Below are positions 35,693 to 49,337 of a stretch of DNA of 64,000 bases, one piece after another (the stretch's first letter is position 1; the number at the start of each line of letters is the position of its first letter). Position numbers and translations under genes: made by a program. The notes below the pieces were generated by a model. The model searched no databases, had not been told where the DNA came from, and saw only the letters and a list, made by a program, of their open reading frames with translations. The stretch comes from Melanocharis versteri (Eukaryota; Chordata; Aves; Passeriformes; Melanocharitidae): the NCBI GenBank assembly GCA_013397845.1, contig VZTG01004276.1, forward strand, positions 62,001-126,000, given 5' to 3'.

Positions 35693-37263
35693 GGGATGAT
35701 GGTACAAATCTCTGTGACAATAAGATCAGCAAGACAAATCTCAGTATTTTCTTTGGCGACACATTTTAGAGGGTCAGCAACTTCCAGAAACCCAGGTAAT
35801 TAGGTTTCTCACAGTCTCACTTCATGTGATGCACTCTCAGATTCCACACAAGATAATATTTGGGGGTAAAAAGTAACAGTGCAGTACTGTGAGTGAAAAA
35901 TGTCTCCATGAATTGTTTATTTTTTCTGAAGGATTATACTGTGCTGATATTGGAAGTCCTATCATCTGTCTTCCAAGACCAGCTAGGAAATAAGATGTTC
36001 ACATCTTAAACTAAATAATCCATGAATCCTGCCAAAAGAAACAAACCTCCATGCTGAAAAACTCATTACCTATGTGAAAGTGTATGAACTTGTTAGGAGC
36101 ACCATGATTTTTACCTTTCTTTTCTTTTATTAATGGTGGTTTCTGGTGCCATTCTGATCAAAAAATCAGAAGTCTCATTGTCCATATCTACATGTAAATT
36201 AAGTGCCTATAATCCCCATATGCTGAGATCTGGGATTTAATTCAGTTACCTTAATATAGGTATCAAGGCAAAATGTTTTTGTGTCAAGGTGATTTATTTT
36301 ATTTGGGATTCCATTTTCCATCTGATAACCAGTTGCTAGTCCATAAATTTGTAGATCCTGTATAATGGCCACCTTTTCCCTACAGTTTTACCCCAAATGC
36401 CACTGGACCCCATCTTTAGACAACTCAATCATGGGGTAAAACTGCTGGAGTCTGGGGAGTTTTGAAGACTGCACTGAGGAAAATGCACACATTTGATCAG
36501 TTAATTATTCTCAAGACTCCATTGATTACATGGCTGAACATCCACAGATTGCAGTGGGAAATGGGACACAACTCCATGTAAACACCTGATTATAAGTGTC
36601 TTAATCTCTCAGGTGAAACTCATCACGTATTTCTAGACAACCTGGTTCCAATTTCTCTGTCTCCAACCCATTATATTACTTGACAAGGCCCAGTTTCAAG
36701 TAACAGCTGGAAAAAACACATGTAGAAGAAAAATACCAAATATTTTGAGGGTTGTTGGTCGGGTTTTTTTAAGCAGAAGGTTTGGAGACCTTCCAAGGAA
36801 AGCGCAATCAGTGTATATCAGGATTTGTTCAACAGCCAAATGCTGCGGACAATTCCAATTATATATGAAACTGAAAGAGCCATATTGAAAGGGCCAGTTT
36901 ATTTCTCGTGCCAAGAAACTTCTCCAAAATAATACGTGGATGCAAACACTGAAAATGGAAATACATTCTGTTCAAACCATTATCAGTGTCTTTTAATTGC
37001 AGTGTTTATGTATCGATTGTCTTTTAGTTGTAACATTTATATGTCAATTGTACATTTGCTTCTTTTTATACTCCTTTTTATACGAGTATTTTTATATTCC
37101 TCTCTCCGACTTGAATTTAGATCTCTTCATTGTGGAGAGTTATTTACTACCCTTGGAAAACTGGTCCAGGACATGACAGATCTCATGATTATAAAGCTGT
37201 TTATTTCATTAAGCTTAAATTACCTTTTTTTTCTTTCGCATTGTTCTATCCTCCTGGTGATAT
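35693..37263. other. Intergenic, nothing recognised
   Basis: AT-rich sequence without long open frames, recognisable repeats or RNA genes. Confidence 0.45.
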
Positions 37264-37330
37264 TCATAGAATCCTAGAATGGTTCGGGTTGGAAGGGACA
37301 TTAAAGATCATCCAGTTCCAACTTCTCTGC
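37264..37330 (-). mobile_element. CR1 LINE 3'-end fragment
   Basis: It reads 'catagaatcctagaatgg', then 'gggttggaagggacatta' and 'aagatcatccagttccaac'. The terminal repeat at the left end gives minus orientation. Confidence 0.85.
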
Positions 37331-40300
37331 ATTAATAGCACTGGGTCCCTTTTTCTCTGTTGCACTTATCTGGCTCATTATTTTAAGATTATTCTTAGGT
37401 CCCTCCACCATTGCTGGATTAGGTTATTTATACAGCTTTTTTGTTCATCAATTTTAGCCTTTTCATAGCTTTTTCTGTTTCTCTGGATTCATTCCTGTCT
37501 GTCTCCATGCAGAAGTTTTTCATCTAGAGTAATGTGGTTCACAATTCTTCCAGCCATGACATGTCAGACTTAACCATTAAGCATTAAAAAACATCTTTCT
37601 GCGGATTGCCTGCCTGTCTTTTAGGATTATGGTGTTGCTGCTTCCTGCACACTTAGCAACTTCCACAACTGGACAAACATGATAAGCCTCAGTGCCTAAA
37701 GTCTGCCTTGCACCATCTTTAAATCAAGTTCTCTTCTGTGAGGAGCTGCATGTACTCTGAAGAGAAATGAGGGGTTCTGCATAACCTTTTCCATCATGGA
37801 TCTGCAGTGCCATTTGGCAAAGCAATGTGCCAGCTATTCAGGAGAACAAAAACACAGTCAACTCAAAATATCTGCTCTTTTGGTTTTTTTTTCCCCTTCT
37901 TACCACAGGTTAAAATTAGAATAAAATAATCGGCTAGATATAAACTTGGTGAACTTACAGTTTCCAGCTTCATTTTTCCTTCACATCTGAAAATGTGATG
38001 CTTAGTCCACTTTCTAGTCTAGTCCTGGGTCTAGTTCTGAACCTTTCTACCCAAACGTGAATAAGCAAGAATCCTGTGGAAATGGAGAACTTGCAGAATG
38101 TGGGGATCAGAATTCGGGACCCTTCCATGATATTATTTGCCAGCACAGATTTTCCCAGGACAATAAATGGAAGCGCTCCAGGAGAAGAAAACAATGGTGG
38201 TGCACTGTGAAGGAATAATGGAGAAAAAGCATTTTTGGTGGTGAAAAGAGCTGGGGCTGTGAAGCTGCCCTTCTCACGGTACATTCGTGATGCTGTGATC
38301 AATTCTCTGAAAACCAGAATAATCATGAATGGGGCATTACACAGTAACTTATTCCAAGGCCTGGTCCTTTTCCAAGGGATTGTCAGCTTCACCCTGCCTG
38401 TGGTGTGAAGACGTTGGCCCTGGGCCTTTGATTCAAGCCTAAAATTGCTCTCCAACGATGCTCCTTCCCAGGGCAGCTCTGCCATGGATTGAAATTGCAG
38501 ATTCAAAGTTGGTTTTTCTGCCACTGACCGCAACAGGCCATGGTCTGCAGCAAAACCTGTATTCAGAGAGGTTAAATAACATCTACAATTTCTTTAGAGC
38601 AACACCACACCATGCAAAATACACCATAGGCCTTCCTTGCTATGTGGCAAATCCACATTAGCACAGCAGATCTCTTGTGCAGGGGCACAAGAAAACAGGC
38701 TTAAGAAGAAAACCTTTGATTTTCAGGGCCCACACCAATTTTTATTTTTTATTATTATTACTAGGACTGGCACAGCGTGAAAAACACTCTAATTTTGCTG
38801 CACCTCTTGCGAACTACCTTTAAAACGTAAGTTACAGCAAAATAGTCTTGATAGCAATTTCCATGATGACAATGCACGGAAATAAAATATGAGATAAGAG
38901 ACAAAAAAGAGTCCTGGAAGATGAGAAACAGAAATTAATCAGTGATCCATGGCCTTGTGGATGATACAGAGTGAAAGCAGATTGCTTGCATTGTTTTGAA
39001 GGTTTCAAACAAGGAGAAAATAGCTTATTTCAGGCTGGGGTTTAACTGGTATTTGGAAGACTTCCAGTGGTCACAGAGTGATCGAGCCTTGTGCTTTAAA
39101 ATAAAATACAAATGGCTTGACAAACCACTGGGAATTTGTGCAGCCAAGGAAAAGAGGTGGGGAGGGGCTGGCAGAGGCACATTCCTGACTCTCATCTGGA
39201 TGGGATGTTAGAGTGCACCAGTCCTTGGCTGGTGTCAAGGATTTCTCGTAAAAACAAATCTGGGGGGGCCCACAGAGCTCTCAGAGCCTTTCCTGGGTGA
39301 TCCAAGAGTCCTGGCTCGTTATCCACTGCTCTGCACACCCTCTGTTTCTGTAAAAGCATTCAGAAATTCTGTCTGCTTATTTTGAGCACGGTAAGTAACA
39401 AATGTATAAGGCAGATATCCTTTAATGAGTAAGAATTCCAATGCTGTTTTCTAGTATTTATAAATACACTTATTCCGTAGAGAGACTTAAAGCCTGAAAA
39501 GTTCTTAAAAAGAAAATCACTCCGAGCAATTTAAAACAATTTTTGAAAGAAAGACACGAAGGTAGGATGCTGCAGATATTGATCTGGAATGAGTTACCAG
39601 TGCCAAGAGACAGATGGCACCCACTGACTCATGGTAATAATCGCAGAAATCAGCTTTTAATACACTGATTGTCAACATGCAGAGAAAAACATGATCAATA
39701 ATCTATTGCTATTTTCTATTATTTTCAACCAGTGCTGACGGGAAACAAGGATCATTGGGGCTGTGCTATATACCAGTAGTAGTGAGTCTTCAGTTAAACA
39801 CGACCCCACATGATGACAGAAAATACATTTTAAACTCTTTGTTCCAAATCTGTCTGCATTCTTCTTCATATTCAGAAGTGACTCTGAGACTACAGGGCCC
39901 TGCTAAAATCAAGTGCCTGTAAAAGTATCCACAGCACTTTTAGAGTGTGGGCTGTTCAAGGGAATAATATGTGAATCAAACCACGCAGGCTCAGCTTCTC
40001 TACAATTTCAGTGGGGAAACTAAGGCCAAAACATCAGTAGAAATGTAACTAGATGCCTTCCAAAAGTTCGGGTGAGAAACCAGTGAACTCCAGCATCCCA
40101 GCCTGTAACAACCAGGTTCTCACCTTCAGTGTTCCACTCAAGAAATTTGGTGTGTTTAAATCCTTCTCTGGTGTTTCTGAGGAGTTGCCAGCCCACCTTT
40201 CCTAGAGAAAAATTTGTGGAGACAGCCACACCAAGTTAGAGATGACGGATGGTAGAAACTTGGCGACATAAATGGTTTTCTGCTGGAGACACACCCCAGG

Positions 40301-43300
40301 ACCTGGACCTGTTCAGTTTTCTCATACAAACACAGGTAGTTTCAATCACCTGGATCCACGAGGTGTGACAGGAGGATGAGGTGGTGGCATCTGTAGCTGG
40401 AACTCCTCTGTGCACCTTCAGCAGGACTGCTTCCAGTTCACCTGGACAGGCATTAGGATGATGACATGGAATATCCCCCATTCAACCATCTGTGCCACAG
40501 CAAGAAGATCAAGCTGGCATCAGCAGCAAAAGAAATTATGGATGGACATCTTCAGGGCAGACATTTGATTTGGAGGATTCCTGTCACTCCTGCAGTGGAA
40601 GGCAGATTACACAGCTCCTGCCCCAAAGGCTTGCTCCTATCTACTCCAGGGGAGAAGCTCTGCCCCACTGCACTGTAATAAGCTCCCTTCTTTCCTAGCA
40701 GGCTGCTGTGGTTTTCCATTTCCTCCAGCTGGCTTGGCCACGGGGCTTTTGCATTTTTTCTCTTCCTTTTATGTAACATGAATATCAGGTAGTAAAGATC
40801 AAGGGGTTGGATGTCTGGCTGATGCATCACCTGGCTTTAATAATTCAGAGAGTCAGTGTGGGGCATTAGAGGGAGATGGGCAGAGAGGGGGGTGGGACGG
40901 GCACGAGAGATGATTTCCAGATTCCCTCTCTTCCTATTGTGTCCAGAGTTCAAAAGCAACAAATGCCAGAGTCTGCAAAATGCAGACAAAGTTTCTCCAC
41001 TTTCCTCCACTTCTGACCTTTCCCTAACACTGAACCAACAGAGCAGTAGTAGTTTACTAGCAGTATACTAGCAGTAGTTACTAATAACCAGAAGAAATAC
41101 AATCAGGAAGGACTAGAAAAATTCCCATGATGGCTGGAATTGGTTTATATAGCACAGGAGGTAGGAATAAAGGAATTTGGAGTCTTTTCTGACCATGAAA
41201 GCCAACAAAGACTAATGCAGCTTGAAATCCCTCCGGCACAGCAAACAAAGCACCCGAAGAGGAACAGCTGGATTAAATTTGACTTAAAAGCCACCATAAT
41301 TGGCACCGGCCAGTAGTCTCCAGTACAGGGATGAGTAGGGTGGGTTTCCAATGGCATAAATTACAGCCTGGTCCAAGTTTTGACTCCACTATTTCAAATT
41401 CATGAGCTGATTGAGAAATTTGCTCTGATCTTGCTGAGTGCAATCAATTGGGCCATAAAGGAGTGGCCTTGCATGTGCATCCCCATAAATTAGACTGAGA
41501 TAACCACACAGTTTTACTGAACACACGGCAGCCTCTTCGTTTGCTGAGAACCACAGCCTGATTTCAAAAGCTTTCCTGTGCTGAAATCTTCCATATCCTG
41601 TCCTTAATCTCTTAAACCATCTCGACCCTGGAGCACAAATACTAGAGAAAAACAGGGAGATACATTTTCATTCCGTGTGCTTCCTCTGTGGATGTGAATG
41701 GCATTCACAATCTCTTCGCTGGCCCATGTGGTTTTGTCAGCATCTGTTTCTTGGAAGTGAAGGGAGTTGCATGACCTCTTCCATAATTAAATTCAATTCA
41801 CTGCTGTTAGAAAGAATCCATATCATATTCTTACTTCAGTAAATGCATAAAGCTCCAGCTCACAGTTACCTCTTGCTCTCCTTCCTCTGTTTCTCCCATT
41901 ACAAAGCTCTTTCCAAACTTCAGCGCAAGCATGGCCAGGAACATTTAATTTCAAAATACATATCTATTACTCTTCAGATAATCCCCACTATTCCTTGCCA
42001 CACTTTACCTTAAACAATTCTTCTTTTTTGCTCCTCCATCTTTCTGCAAAGTTATTACAAAAAAAAAAAAAACAAACAACCTGCCAAAGCCTCTCTCAAT
42101 CACTGTTTTTAGCCAAGTTTTTATATTTTCTGCTTTGAAGCCAAGATGACCAATTTAAAACAGACATAGAACAATGCCAGAGAGGAGACCTCTATATATG
42201 CTAGATTAAAAGTTTCTAAAGGTGAGCTTTGGCTCAAATTAAATTATTTCTGCTAAAGTTCATCCTGTCTCTTAAGATATCCTTTTAAACTGTCTGAAAT
42301 TTCTAGAAGTCTCACCGTTATCAAGGATTCCAGCACTGAACTCAAGCAGCCAGCCTGGTTTCTCAGGTTAATCCACACTACTTCCATATGGAGCATCCTT
42401 TGTTATTGTGTGAAGAGCCTGACAAAGTTCTCACACAGTATGAATGGCACATTATATGAAATAAAGTCATGCTTGGGGGAAAAAAATATAATTCTTTATT
42501 TGGTTAATATTCTTCCCAGGAAGCATTTTCTGCCTTTTTTCCTCCTGCTGCCCACACTCCAGCTCACACCAGGGGGGCACCATGTCCAGCCAGCCCTTCT
42601 CTGCTGGCAGATTCACAAGGTATTTCTTTCTCTTGTTTTTTAAGGACTTGGATTAAATTTTTATCAATGTCTTTTCTGGCCCCTAACTAAGAAAATCAGG
42701 CAACTTGTGTCAGACCCAACCTTGTACTGCTCATTGAGATGAAGGATTCCATTTACTTCCACGTGTGTAATATGAGCAAGTCATGGAGCAGATTCCCTCT
42801 GGCTCATTTAGGATTTGGGACCTGCCCAGTCCAGGCACACTGGGCAGGATACAGAGGAAGGTGGTGACCCAATTAAGGCTCCTCTGGTTAAAATACCCCA
42901 ATTTCCATGAGGCTTAGACAGATTGACCACGGCAATGCAAATCTCGCTGCTGCAGCTGCTGCCTTCAGACCTCCTTTCTCCTTGGCTTTCAGACACGGAA
43001 TACAATTTCAGATGTGCTCTGGGCATTGTCCTTGGATGCTGACCAAGGCTGTCCAGCACTTTGCTGCTCTCAGAGACTTCTAGCTGTTCACTCAGGCAAG
43101 TGTTTTCCACCGAGCAGAGAGAAGCAGGATGTTGGAGGCAAGATTAAGTCCCCCCATTTCCCAGCACTGAATCAAACAAAGCCTTCTTCCACCCACACGT
43201 TGCTGTCTCAGCTTAACAACAAAAACAACCTGCCAATCTCTCCCCACACAGAAACCTTCAGAGTTTTCATCAGAAGCAAAGGAGAGGTACCGCAAAAATT

Positions 43301-43572
43301 CCTCAAGCCCACCAGGCACAAATTGCCGTAATTCCTTTCAAATTATCTGCTGTTATTTTCTTTGAAATCACTGGATGAATCAGATGAGAAGCGAGGGAGT
43401 GGGGTATTTCCTGTACCAAAAACAGTCCACAAATAAAGACAAGAAAGTTTTGCTCCTCTCTAGAGTGGAACTTGTTGGCCAGAACTGTCAATGTTTCTGA
43501 GCAAAAACTTTAGTCCAGAGAGTCAGGGAGGTATAAGCAAATAGGAGCCTTTAAATACCATTGTGGCTATGG
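37331..43572. other. Intergenic, no gene recognised
   Basis: It includes the longest minus-strand non-AQP1 open frame (37970-38533, 187 codons), which shows no known domain. A small AGCAGTA-rich tandem block lies at 41043-41080, and an A homopolymer near 42059-42072. Confidence 0.45.
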
Positions 43573-43639
43573 TATTTCAAACTGCCAATCCACTGGAAAA
43601 CCTGAAATGAACCTGCATTTCTTTGGTGTGATTTTATTC
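43573..43639 (-). repeat. 67-bp repeat, copy 2 of an inverted pair
   Basis: The reverse complement matches 31911-31977 at 66/67 positions. About 25 bp beyond its right end is an A-rich stretch with an N at 43678. Confidence 0.85.
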
Positions 43640-43661
43640 TATTTGGGGAAGGCCACCAGCA

Positions 43662-43719
43662 GAAAAAAAAAAAAAAANTGGGGAAACACCCCCAAAAAAA
43701 AAAAAAAAAAAAAAAAAAG
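43662..43719. repeat. A homopolymers with a single N
   Basis: A-runs on both sides of 'tggggaaacaccccc', with N at 43678. Homopolymer lengths here are unreliable. Confidence 0.85.
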
Positions 43720-44077
43720 AAGAAGAATCTACTGTAAATAGGGACAAGAAAAGAGATGGGAACAGAGTGAGATGCCATCTTGATAAAGCTGAGACAGATG
43801 CAAAAAAGAAAAACAACCAAAATATTTGCACTGACAAAGAATGAAGAGGACTAACGATGAATACTCGGAGTCTGATGGAAAGAATATGGCAGAGCAAGAA
43901 ACTGAATTTAGGTATTCCCAGACCCGCAGCCATGGGGCTGTGCTGACTTCCTAGAAGCAAGTTGGAAAAAATAGTGAATATTAACAAAAACCTCAAGAGA
44001 GTGAGTAGTTTATCCAAGCTGTAGGACAGGAAGGGCTTTGGGGTATAATATGATTTAATGATGTGTTAAAAGAACAG

Positions 44078-44154
44078 AATCATATATATGAATCATATAT
44101 TTGAATCATATATTTGTATATATATAAAGTAATCATATATATATTTATATATAC
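44078..44154. repeat. Imperfect AT-rich tandem repeat (GAATCATATATTT unit)
   Basis: Three clear copies of GAATCATATAT(TT) are followed by degenerate TATATA sequence and another ATCATATATAT. Confidence 0.85.
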
Positions 44155-44748
44155 ACCCCTAGGTAGAGAAAGTCCAGGATAAATCATCAAGGTGGAAGAG
44201 AAACTTTCCCAACAAGACCTATTGTATAATAGCTCCCCTGAGGAAGTGATGAGCACAAAGTTCCTTGAAATACCAAACATGAGGTTTTTCCCAAACCAAC
44301 AAGAGAAAACCTGTTCCTGGCAAGGAACTGGAGTATTTAATGTCCTCTCCCATCCCTGGTTTGGGAAGATCTTTGGGACTGAAGGAGCCACAGAGATGCT
44401 GACAATGCTTTCCAGTAGTTTGCTATGAGTCCAAAGGGAGGAAACAGCTGGAGAGTTCCTGGAGCAGCTCATGCAATCTCCCACAGCAGATCATTCCAAT
44501 CAGCCTGTCACCCTGGAACGTGATGGAGCCAAGAGTGGAAGTGGCTATTGCCATGGAACATCTGCTCTGCTCTAAAGACCTATGCCCTGTCATTAACAAG
44601 GACATTGTTATTTCCTTATCGTTGTAATTCCTTATTAATTTCATGAGTAAAATTCAGAAGAAACAAGGAGGAAGATAATCAAAACTGATGAGGCAGAGGA
44701 ACAACATTTTTTCTTATTTTCCAAGCTTCTTTCCAGTGCATCCCTGCT

Positions 44749-44780
44749 GACCCACCTATCTCCAGACCCACCTATGTCCA
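44749..44780. repeat. Two tandem copies of a 16-bp unit
   Basis: 44749-44764 (GACCCACCTATCTCCA) and 44765-44780 (GACCCACCTATGTCCA) differ at one base. Confidence 0.8.
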
Positions 44781-46380
44781 GATCAGAGAGCCAAGGGCAG
44801 TGCTTTGCCCAAGAAAACAAACTTGTGTACCCTCTGCACGTGGGTTTTGCCCATGAATCACCTTCTGGTGACATTCCAGATATTTTCTGTGCGTGTATTA
44901 AAACCATTCCAAGGGTGGAATGGATATGAGATGAAAGATGTCTTGATAGAAGGAGCTGTAATTTCATATGGAATTGCTTCAGGACTCACGGGTCTGAGAA
45001 AACCATGCAGATGTATTTCTGAGCATTAACTTATCACTGAATAGGCACTGTTTCAATATAATTTATATTTCAGCCTTGGGATTTCCCTGACAACCTCCAC
45101 CAAATCATTCCTGTCTGTTAACGTCCTGTCAGATTTAATGGTTCTGGCTTCTCTGACAGTTTCATCCTTAATGTGAAGCAAATGCCTTCCTGATGCTTCG
45201 CTCTGTGTTGCTGATGATGTGATAGATCAACATTTTTATTAATGTTTGTCTTTTGGCCTCCAGGGGATAATCAAAGCTGGCCACTGAAGGTCACAGAATG
45301 GATCCTTTTGGCTTTGCTGGAAATTAGACCAGTTCCCTGACCAGGTGGGAATGCAGATATGGAGGGCGTCATCCTCAAAGCAGGGCAATAAATCTCAAAG
45401 GAAGCCACTCCTACTTGCTAACCAAAGGCAGATGAGTTATTTGAGAGACAAAATATTTTTGCCAGAGGAAGCAGAAAGAAGGGAAAGTCCTGAAGCCCTT
45501 GGGACCTCACAGGACCGGTTGCATGAAGAACACACCAGAGGAAGGAAAGATTTTGCTCACTAAAGCTTCTTTCACTCTCTACAAGCCGATATCCAGATTT
45601 CACAGTGCACACAACCTCCATAACCAGCCCTGGTGTATCACCCACGAGGATTTACCCCAGACACAGCATTTCTTTACCCAGCCCTGGCAAGAAGTAACAT
45701 CTTTTACTTGGGGCTTAAATTTTGCTTCGGAGAGACTGGGTCCAAGGCAATGCCAGCAGGACAGTGGTCCTCCCTGGGAAGCTGTCATCTTTGCAAAGAC
45801 TAATCGTTTTCTTCAGGTTTTGCCTCTTCTGGGCTGCAAATCCCTGTACCATGGTCCCCCAGGACTGATTATTATGGGAAGAGGATCACAGTTATGTGGT
45901 TTGTCTCCTGGATTAAAAGAGAGGCTTCTCCAGAGATTCCCACCAAACACATCCCCCTCCTTAGAATAAGTGCATGGAGCCTAAACTGCTGACTTCTGTG
46001 TCAAACGTTGGTTCTTAAAACGAGGTGACAGGAACACCTCCCTCCCCACAGTGCCTCTTCCCTGAATCATGGAGCCTACAGAGGGATGCACACAGTTCGG
46101 AAAACATGCTAACTGAAAAACAAGATGCTCCAAGGAGCATATTCCCCATGGTAAGACTTGATTCTGACTTATTTCTCTGATTTTTCCGTGCCTGTTTAAT
46201 GTGACCAAAATACCTTCAGAACAAGTCAATGCAAGAAAACAGGGCGGCCCCGAATAACAAAATATGAGGTGGAGAAAAAACTCTTGTCTCTAACACAGAA
46301 AATATTTCAAAAAACATCGTTTTTCACTTCCCTGTTTCCTCCTCTGATTTTTTAATCTTCATTTTTTCCACAGAGTAAGC

Positions 46381-46450
46381 CAGACAAAAAAAAATAAAAA
46401 CAACACAAAACAAAACCAACAAAAAACACCATCCCAAAACCCAAAACCTT
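46381..46450. repeat. A/C-rich low-complexity stretch
   Basis: A run of AAAACA-type words with almost no G or T. Confidence 0.8.
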
Positions 46451-49109
46451 CTCAAAAGGTCAGAATGATGAATAATATTTCATACTGCAGGTTGCAGAGT
46501 CATTGCATTCCTTTTCAACAACTCCAAAACCACATGAGAAAGTCTGCAAATACCTTTGATGATAGCAGGGAATGAGTACACTTACAGAGGGCCTCTCTCT
46601 CCTACTTAGGCAATATTTAGCCTATAAAACCTAATAACTGGTAACAGCTTCCATTATTAGCAGCAAATCCTCTATAGGTAAATTACCCCTTAATCTGCCA
46701 GCACCACTGACAACATTTAATTAATCTGCCTAAAGGCCTGGTGCTGCCTCAATGGGGTAAAGGAATTTTTTGCCATTTATTTAGAGCTAAATCATAACCC
46801 AGTTGCCATTTCTAGGCACTCGAATACTCTCTGACTTCCCAAATGTGCAACACCATTTTTTTCAGCAGCAGCAGCAGCTGGTTTCTAGACAGATTTTGAA
46901 GCCTGATTTCAGGGCTGACAGTGTTTTATTGCAATATGTGTATTGTTTAAATACCAGGCACATCAGTGATCCTTGGTCATCATTATTTGTCTTCATCCTG
47001 TAAATGAATATCCCTGAATTAATTAATCCCAGGGCATGATGGAGGGATAAACTATTTGTGTTCAATATGCAGTTCATGCATGTAAGAAATTTCAGGTTTA
47101 CAAGTTGTGCTTTCACTTCTTTTCCAATTCAACCAAACTCCTGGAAGGGGCATTTTTCCCAGGAACCAGTTTGGTATGAAACACCTGTAACCCAGAATAC
47201 GAAGTGCTCTCTTGGTGTGTGCTCATGTGTTGGCCCATTTAATTTCCTGATATAAAAGACACCACTGCACGTGGAGTTACTGTTTTCTGGTAAAAAGTCA
47301 GGGTTTTTGGTGGTATCAGCAGCACTTTCAGCAATCACTGTAACAGAGTGAAGTAATTTAGGCCCATGAGGTCTCAACTTCTCACAAATCCTTTCTCAAA
47401 CCAATTTCTGAATTCGAATCATTTGTTTCAACAAGAACAACAACAGAAAATAAAGTTATTATATTCCTGGAAATCTCCAGCATGCAGAAGCAGTAGAAAT
47501 ATCAACAAAATTCCTTAAAAAAAAAAATATGCATACATTTGCAAACTCCTCTCTTTTGGCCAATGCCCACACCCAGCACAACCTGGAGTTCATCCTGCAT
47601 CCATTTGTTTAAACAACTAAAGAACAATGAAACATTTCTGCACATTCCTGCAATTGCCTTCTATCCATCAGCTCTGGCAGCTGCTTGGCAACTCTTCCCT
47701 TGACTTCCAAAATAAACCCACCCTCTGAAGAAAACACTGCAAACCTCTAGAGCCAGCCTGCTTGCCTGCAAAGTGATTAATTCGGGTTTGAAACCAAAGC
47801 CAGAGTGCTGATAATGTGGAGAAAACAGAAAAAAGTGTTGAACAGCTCAGAATAAACTGTTCCTGCTTTGCAGGATATTCTTACCACACTTCAGGTTTTC
47901 CAAGGGATGGAAAATGAGCACTCTGGGCAAAATTGAAAGGCTTAAGAGGAGATCTTCCTCATTATCCACCTCCTCATCCCCATGATCATGGAAAAGTCCT
48001 TTTTAAACCTACATCGAAGTCCTTCACGTTGTTCAAGTCTTTGTCGGCTGAAATTCAAGGGCTTCCCTCTCTGAGGCACCCCTGAAAATTCCTTCCATTA
48101 TTCTACTGATAAAACCGGAATATTTCACAGAATAACATACACTGATAAGAGGTGAGGGCTGAGATGAAGAGGTGCCTTATGAAACCCAGTTAAGAAACAC
48201 TTGGGTTATCTCAACCAGATGTTAATAAACTCACCACAGGAATTACTGGCTTAGATATGCTGGCCTGGGTCAGGAAGTGTTCAAGCCACATGATTAAAAC
48301 AGTCCCTTTTAGCTTTAAAATCCACCTATCCTTGCAGCTATTGAACTTGCTAACTTCTCTGGAATTCATGGGACAACATCAGTTTCTGCTATTTTTTTCA
48401 GAAAATTATTTGCAAAGAAAGGCTTAAAAAGCATCAAGAGAACAAAAAGTTCCCTATTCCTTCAGTGATTTTCCAGTCAATATTGAAATTGGGAATCATC
48501 TGCCCTGGGATTTATGAATTATATGAGAAGTTAGAGTTCTTACCTACCATGTGCACTTCTAGCTCATGCTCATCCAATTGTTTCTGGACTTGCCCAGTTG
48601 TATCCAAGGAAAACTTAATTAATCTTGACTTAAGTCAAAATAAACAATTTAAAGCATTTTAAAATCCTCTCTGGGGCTCAGAAAAAAAAGCAAACAAGCT
48701 TCATAAGGGAAGACATGATTTAATTTCACAGGCTCTTACTAAGTTTTCTTCAAGTTGCTTGAACATCTGTAACGATTTTCCAAAAAGAAAGCAACAAGTA
48801 TCACTTGTAGCTAAAGACCTTGAGTTCATGTCCCATCTGATTTTTCCTGACAGTCCTCAAGATGCTCCTAGGAATGCCCTGGACTTTGATCTGTTTTATT
48901 TTATTTCCCCCACTCCTTCCTTCACGTATAGCAAAGAGTCCTGGGGATTCATGGCAGAGGGAATGGGGGCTTCCCTTGCTTGTTCCCTTTCACAAAGAGT
49001 GTTCCCAGCATCCCAGGTGTGCATGGGGATGGCAGACCCGAGGCACCTCTAAAACACTGAGTTCCTCAGGCCTAAGTGTCCTTTTTGGAAGGAGAGAAAT
49101 AGAATTTTT

Positions 49110-49337
49110 GGTTTAGGTTGATATCAGGAAAAGCTCTTCCCGCAAAGGGTGGTCGGGCACTGAACAGGCTCCCCAGGGAACGGTCACAGCTCCAAGCCTG
49201 CCTGGTTTCAGGAAGCATTTGGAAAACACTCTCAGCCCCAGGGTGGGATTTTTGGGGTGTCCTGTGCAAAGCCAGGAGCTGGACCCAATGAATCTGGTGG
49301 GTCCCTTCCAACTCAGCATATTTTATATTTCTATGAT
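49110..49337 (+). mobile_element. CR1 LINE 3' region
   Basis: It shows the CR1 order 'gatatcaggaaaagctcttcc', 'aaagggtggtcgggcactg', 'aacaggctccccagggaac', then 'ggtgggtcccttccaac' and 'tttctatgat' at the end. It is about 230 bp and divergent. Confidence 0.85.

Larger units (their letters stand above)
43720..49109. other. Intergenic, no gene recognised
   Basis: It contains the AT tandem at 44078-44154, the 16-bp tandem at 44749-44780 and an A/C-rich stretch at 46381-46450. An unrecognised 156-codon open frame at 45499-45969 has no neighbouring splice or family support. Confidence 0.45.

Noticed and set aside
37970..38533. 187-codon minus-strand open frame
   Set aside because: No recognisable domain, low-quality composition for a protein, no splice or repeat support. 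It looks like a chance frame.
45499..45969. 156-codon plus-strand open frame
   Set aside because: Not recognised, with no upstream promoter or splice evidence. Chance cannot be excluded without conservation data.
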